Of a stretch of DNA of 25,000 nucleotides, positions 20,681-25,000 are shown piece after piece; within the stretch, counting starts at the first letter, position 1; each line of letters opens with the position of its first letter. The stretch spans positions 1 to 25,000 of the forward strand of contig CAIIXF020000305.1 of NCBI GenBank assembly GCA_903813345.2, given 5' to 3'. A model generated the notes under the pieces. That model did not search any database. It was not told the origin of the DNA and saw only the letters and a list, made by a program, of their open reading frames with translations. The position numbers were made by a program, and so were the translations under genes. Origin of the DNA: Owenia fusiformis. Its lineage: Eukaryota; Annelida; Polychaeta; Sabellida; Oweniidae.

Positions 20681-21443
20681 CACCTTACCACGCGCGGTCA
20701 CGTAATTGCTACAGCTTTCGTGAAGCTTAGAGATCAAAGATTGACAGAGGCTAGGTTTCATTTCACGTATTTTATCATTGACTGTTGTGTACGGTCAACG
20801 ATATTGTTAAGTAAAAAAGTTCAAAATGTGATTTTTTACCCTGATACTATAAACCAATGCAGGAATTAGTGCATAAACTAATCAAGAGGGATATTAGAGA
20901 CAATCTTGAACAAAATATTCAATAGTCGGGAGCCGGATTGCAAATCAGAGCCTGTGTGACTCAGACATTACACACCCATATACAACGAACTTTTCTAGTC
21001 CGCAAGTGTAATTTCGTTGTTATCACGGGATGTCATCGACTATTTGAATAATGGGGCTGAGCAAGCCGTTTCTACAATATTTTCACACAATTTATTTTTT
21101 AACTGAAAAGCAGCTTATTCGCAGAGAAAATGATCTAGCACATTAATGCAATGACAATGTCAATCGCGTTTCCGCACGAAATTTGTCGGACGCCTCTTAT
21201 GAATGAATACAAAGTTACTGAAAAAGAAACGAACGTCCTACACTAGAAACGATAGTTTTTCCATGATTTATAGCAAAAACATTGACTAGTGCACGTTGGT
21301 GGCGTTGCGTGTTTTTTAATAGATCTCAAATCTTGGAAGTGTATCGTATCGATTCAAAAAATCGGGATGACCTTACATATTTACATTATAAATTATTGAA
21401 TGATTTGAAGTACAATACAGGATATATTCTGCTCGAGAAATAG
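20681..21443. other. Gene-free interval
   Basis: No recognised coding, RNA or repeat feature. The 66-codon plus frame at 20669-20869 crosses the end of the mariner remnant and is not credible as a gene. Confidence 0.5.
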
Positions 21444-21582
21444 AGATTATCCTTTATGAGGTTCAGGATATTGGGATAATCCCAAGGAAAATATAATATA
21501 TTTGCCCGAGGGCCACAGGTCCCAAGGGAAAATATATTATATTGGATAATCCCAATATCCTGAACCGACTATAGGATAATAT
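21444..21582. repeat. 139-bp palindromic hairpin with GC-rich loop
   Basis: The left half from 21444 (GATTATCC, then GGTTCAGGATATTGGGAT) pairs with the right half ending near 21582 (ATCCCAATATCCTGAACC, then GGATAATAT). The centre holds TTTGCCCGAGGGCC and AGGTCCCAAGGG, flanked by AATATATTATATT runs. The stem carries a few indels. In design (AT-rich stem, GGCC/CAAGG loop) it resembles the hairpin at 10072-10153, so both may belong to one palindromic repeat family. Confidence 0.8.
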
Positions 21583-21865
21583 GTTTATCCCATACCAATC
21601 TTGGTCATCTGGTTCACATTGTTCAATCGTGGAAATATTTTAGAATATTCATGTCCAGTTTTGTTTTCTTGGCTGTGGGTGGATTTTCCTGTTCTCTCAA
21701 ATATTCCCCAAATTATTTATCTCGAATTTTTGATTGATTACGTGAATGCTCCTTTTTTAAACTATCAAACAGATCCCGATTATCTGCGTTTTCGCCATTG
21801 TCGTTTACAGTCATTACGCGAATGTTACAAATTATGAACAAATATGCGAGCGGCGATTATGACGT

Positions 21866-21908
21866 AGCGGGCAGATTTGCGGGACGTAAAGCTATATCTG
21901 CCCGCTGA
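21866..21908. repeat. GC-rich hairpin, 11-bp stem
   Basis: AGCGGGCAGAT and ATCTGCCCGCT form a perfect 11-bp stem around a loop of about 19 nt that contains GCGGGACG. It is isolated, and no gene lies next to it. Confidence 0.65.
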
Positions 21909-21972
21909 TGAAAATATAAGTTTTTACAAACTGGCTTTATATACCTGTAACACGTCCAAGTATGGGATAAAT

Positions 21973-23194
21973 ATATACATGTCCCCAGATAGTGCAACTT
22001 TATTTTACAATATTTTGAATTCATAACGACGATGATCTCACTTATACAACCCCAAAAACGTACACGCAGTCTCCAACTTTTTGTGACGGCAGGTAAAAAG
22101 AGAGTATTTTCAACTTGCTTCAAATTGACCATTTTTTCAAATTCAGCTACAAGTTGTCAGAAATTCTAATTTTATTTTAGATTTGACCTTCAATGATCTT
22201 CTTAAGGTCAAACAGGTCTTTTTTCTACTCTCTTTAAATTAACCATTTTAAAAATCATCTTCAAGTTCTCATGCTCAGAAGTTCAAATCTTTAGATTTGA
22301 ACTCACAATATTGAGACCAACAGGTAGTGACATTTTTAATATGTTAATGCCTTGTTTTGAATTTTGTCTGCGCCTTGCAAGGCTTTGTTCAGGCGTGCGT
22401 GTACTTTTTACAACTGTTATCTTCCCTCATTACGCATCTCAGATTTATCTTCTTTATTTATCACAACTTCAAGATTAATTGCATTGAGAGTGATAACCTC
22501 ACATACCAGGCAGGTATACCTGAGAGTATCCATTACCTGGATTATCTCTTAACAAATCAAAAATTATCGTTTTTGTTTTTGCATTACCTTTAATATATTG
22601 TGGCTGGTTTTCTGCAAATGCTTGCTCTTTGCTTTATATTCTAAGTAATTGTAACTAGCTATGTTTGTTATTGTTTTATGTTGTTTTTTTGTATTCTTTA
22701 TATTATTAGTCGATATTGGCAATCAGGGGCGTCCCCGGGATCTTTGAAGAGGGAGAGGGAGGGGGAGAGGGAGGGGGAGCTAATATATCTAAAACATCTC
22801 TTTGATATAGCTTGCAATTGTAGACTGGCTTCTCCACCTCTTTCGCCAGAGCACTAAGTTCTTGCCTTCGAAACTCATTCTCCCCAACACAATGAGCAAA
22901 ATCCCCGGATAAAAGTCACTAAAGATTGAACACCAATGGCAAATGACCTTATGCGATTCCATTTTCTGATGTTTTCTTTTATGCTTTTGGACATGATGAA
23001 TACAATATTAACATTATAATCTATGCTGCATTAAGAGTACTAAAGATTTACAAAGAACAAAAGAGCAGCAGATTAATATATCATAGTAATATACATGTTC
23101 CCAGATAGTTATATACATGTATGTGTAACTTTATTTTGCAATATCTTAAATCTATAACGACGATGATCTCACTCACACAACCCAAAAACGTACA
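21973..23194 (+). repeat. Spaced direct repeat (~95 bp) about 1.1 kb apart
   Basis: The segment at 21973-22064 and the one at 23089-23194 share ATATACATGT.CCCAGATAGT, AACTTTATTTT.CAATAT and AACGACGATGATCTCACT, then ACGTACA, in the same order and orientation. The second copy has about 14 extra bases after CAGATAGT. The interval between them (22065-23088) contains a diverged internal repeat around 22120-22300 and the purine-rich tract, and no gene I recognise. Terminal direct repeats of a decayed element or two copies of a dispersed repeat would both fit. Confidence 0.7.
22748..22779 (+). repeat. GGGAGA-type polypurine tract
   Basis: A run of GGGAGA and GGGGGAGA units occupies about 32 bases with only purines on the plus strand. 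It lies just after a GGGGCGTCCCCGGGA word, the only GC-rich segment for several hundred bases. It is a simple-sequence repeat. Confidence 0.85.
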
Positions 23195-23476
23195 TTTGAT
23201 TCTAGCGTTTTTTGCTTTACAACCTTTTATCAATCAAAAATCATCTCCATAATATCAAAAATGGCGGGTTTTATCTAACGTTTTTGCTAATGGGCAAACA
23301 AGGACGACATAAGGGCAATGAGTGTTTCATTTTAAAACACTGTTCTGAGAACATTGTCGATATGAATGAAGTAACCAACCCAATGAATCTCTTTAGTGAA
23401 TATTTTCAATTATTTGTTTCATTACCAATCTGTATTAGGGAAGCCGTTGACATTTAGTACGAGAATATCTTTAAAA

Positions 23477-23784
23477 CCAGCTAGCTATGACTCAGTGGCA
23501 GAGTAAAGGTTACCGATATCGCTTGGCCCCGGGTTCGATTCCTTTTTCAGATAAGTTTGTTTGTGCCTTACTAATCATGGGTGTTCTGAGTGGTCGGCGA
23601 CTCGTATGAAAGGCTGTGGTGTGTACTTGCATGTCTATGTACCGCTGCACACAAAATTACCTCAAAGGAGGAGTTTCTGGCTCTGTTTTCGAGTGTAAAA
23701 TATGCAAAAAACGGAATACATCAATGAGGTATTGCTCTCCAAATATGGCGGTAACAAAGTTACAATACAATACAATACAATACA
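23477..23784 (+). mobile_element. tRNA-derived SINE with (ACAAT)n tail
   Basis: The head has an internal RNA polymerase III promoter. TGACTCAGTGG at 23488-23498 matches an A box with one change, and GGTTCGATTCC at 23532-23542 is a perfect B box, with tRNA-like spacing between them. About 230 bases of unrelated body follow, and the element ends in four to five ATACA units (23760-23784). Such a tRNA head, body and short tandem tail is the standard SINE layout. TAAAAC occurs just before the head and just after the tail and may be the target duplication. The tRNA-like region does not fold convincingly into a functional tRNA. The open frame at 23616-23801 overlaps it and is not a gene. Confidence 0.82.
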
Positions 23785-24672
23785 TAAAACGATATCAATA
23801 ATTTGATGACCCTCTAGATATGGTCATCAATAGTTTGTAACAATTGAAACCAGCCTGCTTTTGATATGTTGACTTCAAAGAGAGGGTTAATGAATTCCTG
23901 GTGTGTTTTTGGTTCATGACAACTCAGTTACTCATATTGATGAATTCATGTAACCTTCCTAGCTCTGGCTGAATGTTCTCGAAGGGAAACTATTTTGTCG
24001 CGATCGGTAATAAAGCATGAATATATCCGAGTGATGGTTTTAGGGATATCTCCTTTATCAATTTTAGCTCTTGATATAAATGTAATTTAAGGTAAACATG
24101 AAAAAGCTCATATTCCTGGCTAACACATATCAAAAACTGTTGAAACATTGGATAGCAAAAACGAAGTCCCTTGTTTTCCTTTTAATGCGACAGTAGTTCT
24201 AAGAGACAATATAGGCCAGCTCTGCCAGTCTAATGCATCGACATGAGCTACAAATAATTCAGAGAGAATATTTTCATTAAATCACAACCAACTCACTTGG
24301 GTATATATTGTACACCGACTGATCCCAGTTATCAAATAATAACAGCTTGGACTAGCCATAAAATGACAATTTCAATTAAGATATAAACATAACTATGTCT
24401 CAAAGTCACTTAGAAGCAATATCACACGCAATATGGCCTATAAGGAATGAACGCATCAACACTGACGTTTAAGGGTTAAAAACGATACGACACCAATATG
24501 CGATACAATAAATTAATTGATATCATGTGGGTCATATTTACTCACTTCGAGAGCCATGTTAGATTTTGAAACTTATGGCTCTCAAACGGAGAAGTGAACA
24601 GCTGATCAATAGTGACCTTTGAAATTGAATTAAGTTGATCCGCGGCTTACTTTTGGTCTCTAACTGTGTCTT
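23785..24672. other. Gene-free interval
   Basis: No coding or RNA gene was recognised. The only structure is the two-part hairpin at 24542-24597, listed separately. Confidence 0.5.
24542..24597. repeat. Two-part hairpin
   Basis: TCACTTC at 24542-24548 pairs with GAAGTGA at 24591-24597. GAGAGCCAT at 24549-24557 pairs with ATGGCTCTC at 24575-24583. A seven-base bulge separates the stems on the right side, and the loop is 17 nt. Confidence 0.65.
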
Positions 24673-25000
24673 ACATCAGTATCATCAATCCGTGTAAGTA
24701 TTGGAGCGCTGGAGTACTTCTTTTTCGATCAAGACTTGTAAATTGTTCATCGAGTTAAAGTTTTACAGACCTATTTCCAATATGGCGGTTTGCTAGGTGT
24801 GAGATACGCAACGAACGAAATGAATTTTGAGAATTAGTTAGGTTCGGACAACCTCCGGAGATTTACGAAAATGTCCGAGCAGAAACCGCCATATTGGAAT
24901 TTGGCAGTAAAACGATTCACTCGACTAACAATTACAAGTCTTGATCGAAAAAGAAGTACTCCAGCGCTCCAATACTTACACGGATTGATGATACTGATGT
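24673..25000. mobile_element. Foldback element with ~120-bp arms at the window edge
   Basis: The left arm from 24673 (ACATCAGTATCATCAATCCG) is matched by the reverse complement of the last bases of the window. The first 70 bases pair almost perfectly. Pairing continues with more differences to a shared AATATGGCGGTTT block (24779-24791 and 24884-24896), leaving a loop of about 90 nt. No coding capacity is present. The true right end may lie beyond 25000, so target-site duplications cannot be tested. Confidence 0.8.

Noticed and set aside
23477-23550. Functional tRNA gene
   Set aside because: The A and B boxes are good, but the arms do not form a credible cloverleaf, and the segment is the head of a 300-bp SINE with a tandem tail.

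Overview
This is a stretch of animal (metazoan) nuclear DNA. It is AT-rich (roughly one third G+C by eye) and almost free of open reading frames. It is full of foldback transposons, carries a tRNA-derived SINE, and contains one recognisable exon of a metazoan membrane-protein gene. There are no operons, ribosome binding sites or long uninterrupted genes, so a bacterial or viral origin is ruled out. The mixture of TA-flanked mariner-type elements, degenerate AGGTCA-rich tandem repeats and a tRNA-SINE suggests an invertebrate such as a mollusc, annelid or other lophotrochozoan, or an invertebrate deuterostome. The sequence alone does not fix the phylum.

The only credible cellular coding sequence is at 14439-14629 (+). 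It matches the N-terminus of transmembrane protein 26 (TMEM26): two membrane segments, the xPRYW motif between them, and a basic tail ending in KW. It stops at a GT splice donor, so it is probably the first coding exon. No second exon was found in the remaining 10.4 kb, so the rest of the window downstream is probably intron 1.

Layout. 1-950: intergenic, one short hairpin. 951-3353: a 25-bp inverted pair brackets a 1.5-kb TA-flanked foldback element (1394-2906), which itself carries a second foldback element (1507-1920) in its left arm; the right arm preserves the empty target site. 5231-6243: a mariner-type element with ~200-bp arms and a frameshifted transposase remnant on the minus strand. 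6806-7830: microsatellite, three diverged ~300-bp repeat units and a GGCCCAAAAA-rich patch. 7942-10416: a composite structure with ~170-bp inverted arms enclosing a second foldback, a nuclear-receptor-half-site-rich minisatellite (9350-9925) and a near-perfect hairpin (10072-10153). 11373-11903: a 531-bp element with ~70-bp terminal inverted repeats. 11904-14438: nothing recognised upstream of the TMEM26-like exon. 14950-19447: a very large, old inverted repeat whose right arm is split by a 1.07-kb insertion. 20199-20680: a second, different mariner-type remnant with the C-terminal end of its transposase. 21444-23194: a second loop-type palindrome, a short GC-rich hairpin and a 1.1-kb spaced direct repeat. 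23477-23784: the SINE. 24673-25000: another foldback element, cut by or ending at the window edge.

No cooperating gene set or new enzyme system is present. The most informative structures are the nested element with its preserved empty site, the two independent transposase fossils, the composite structure with its tandem half-site array, and the unusual density of long inverted repeats around a single exon. Such repeats could form long hairpin RNAs if transcribed.
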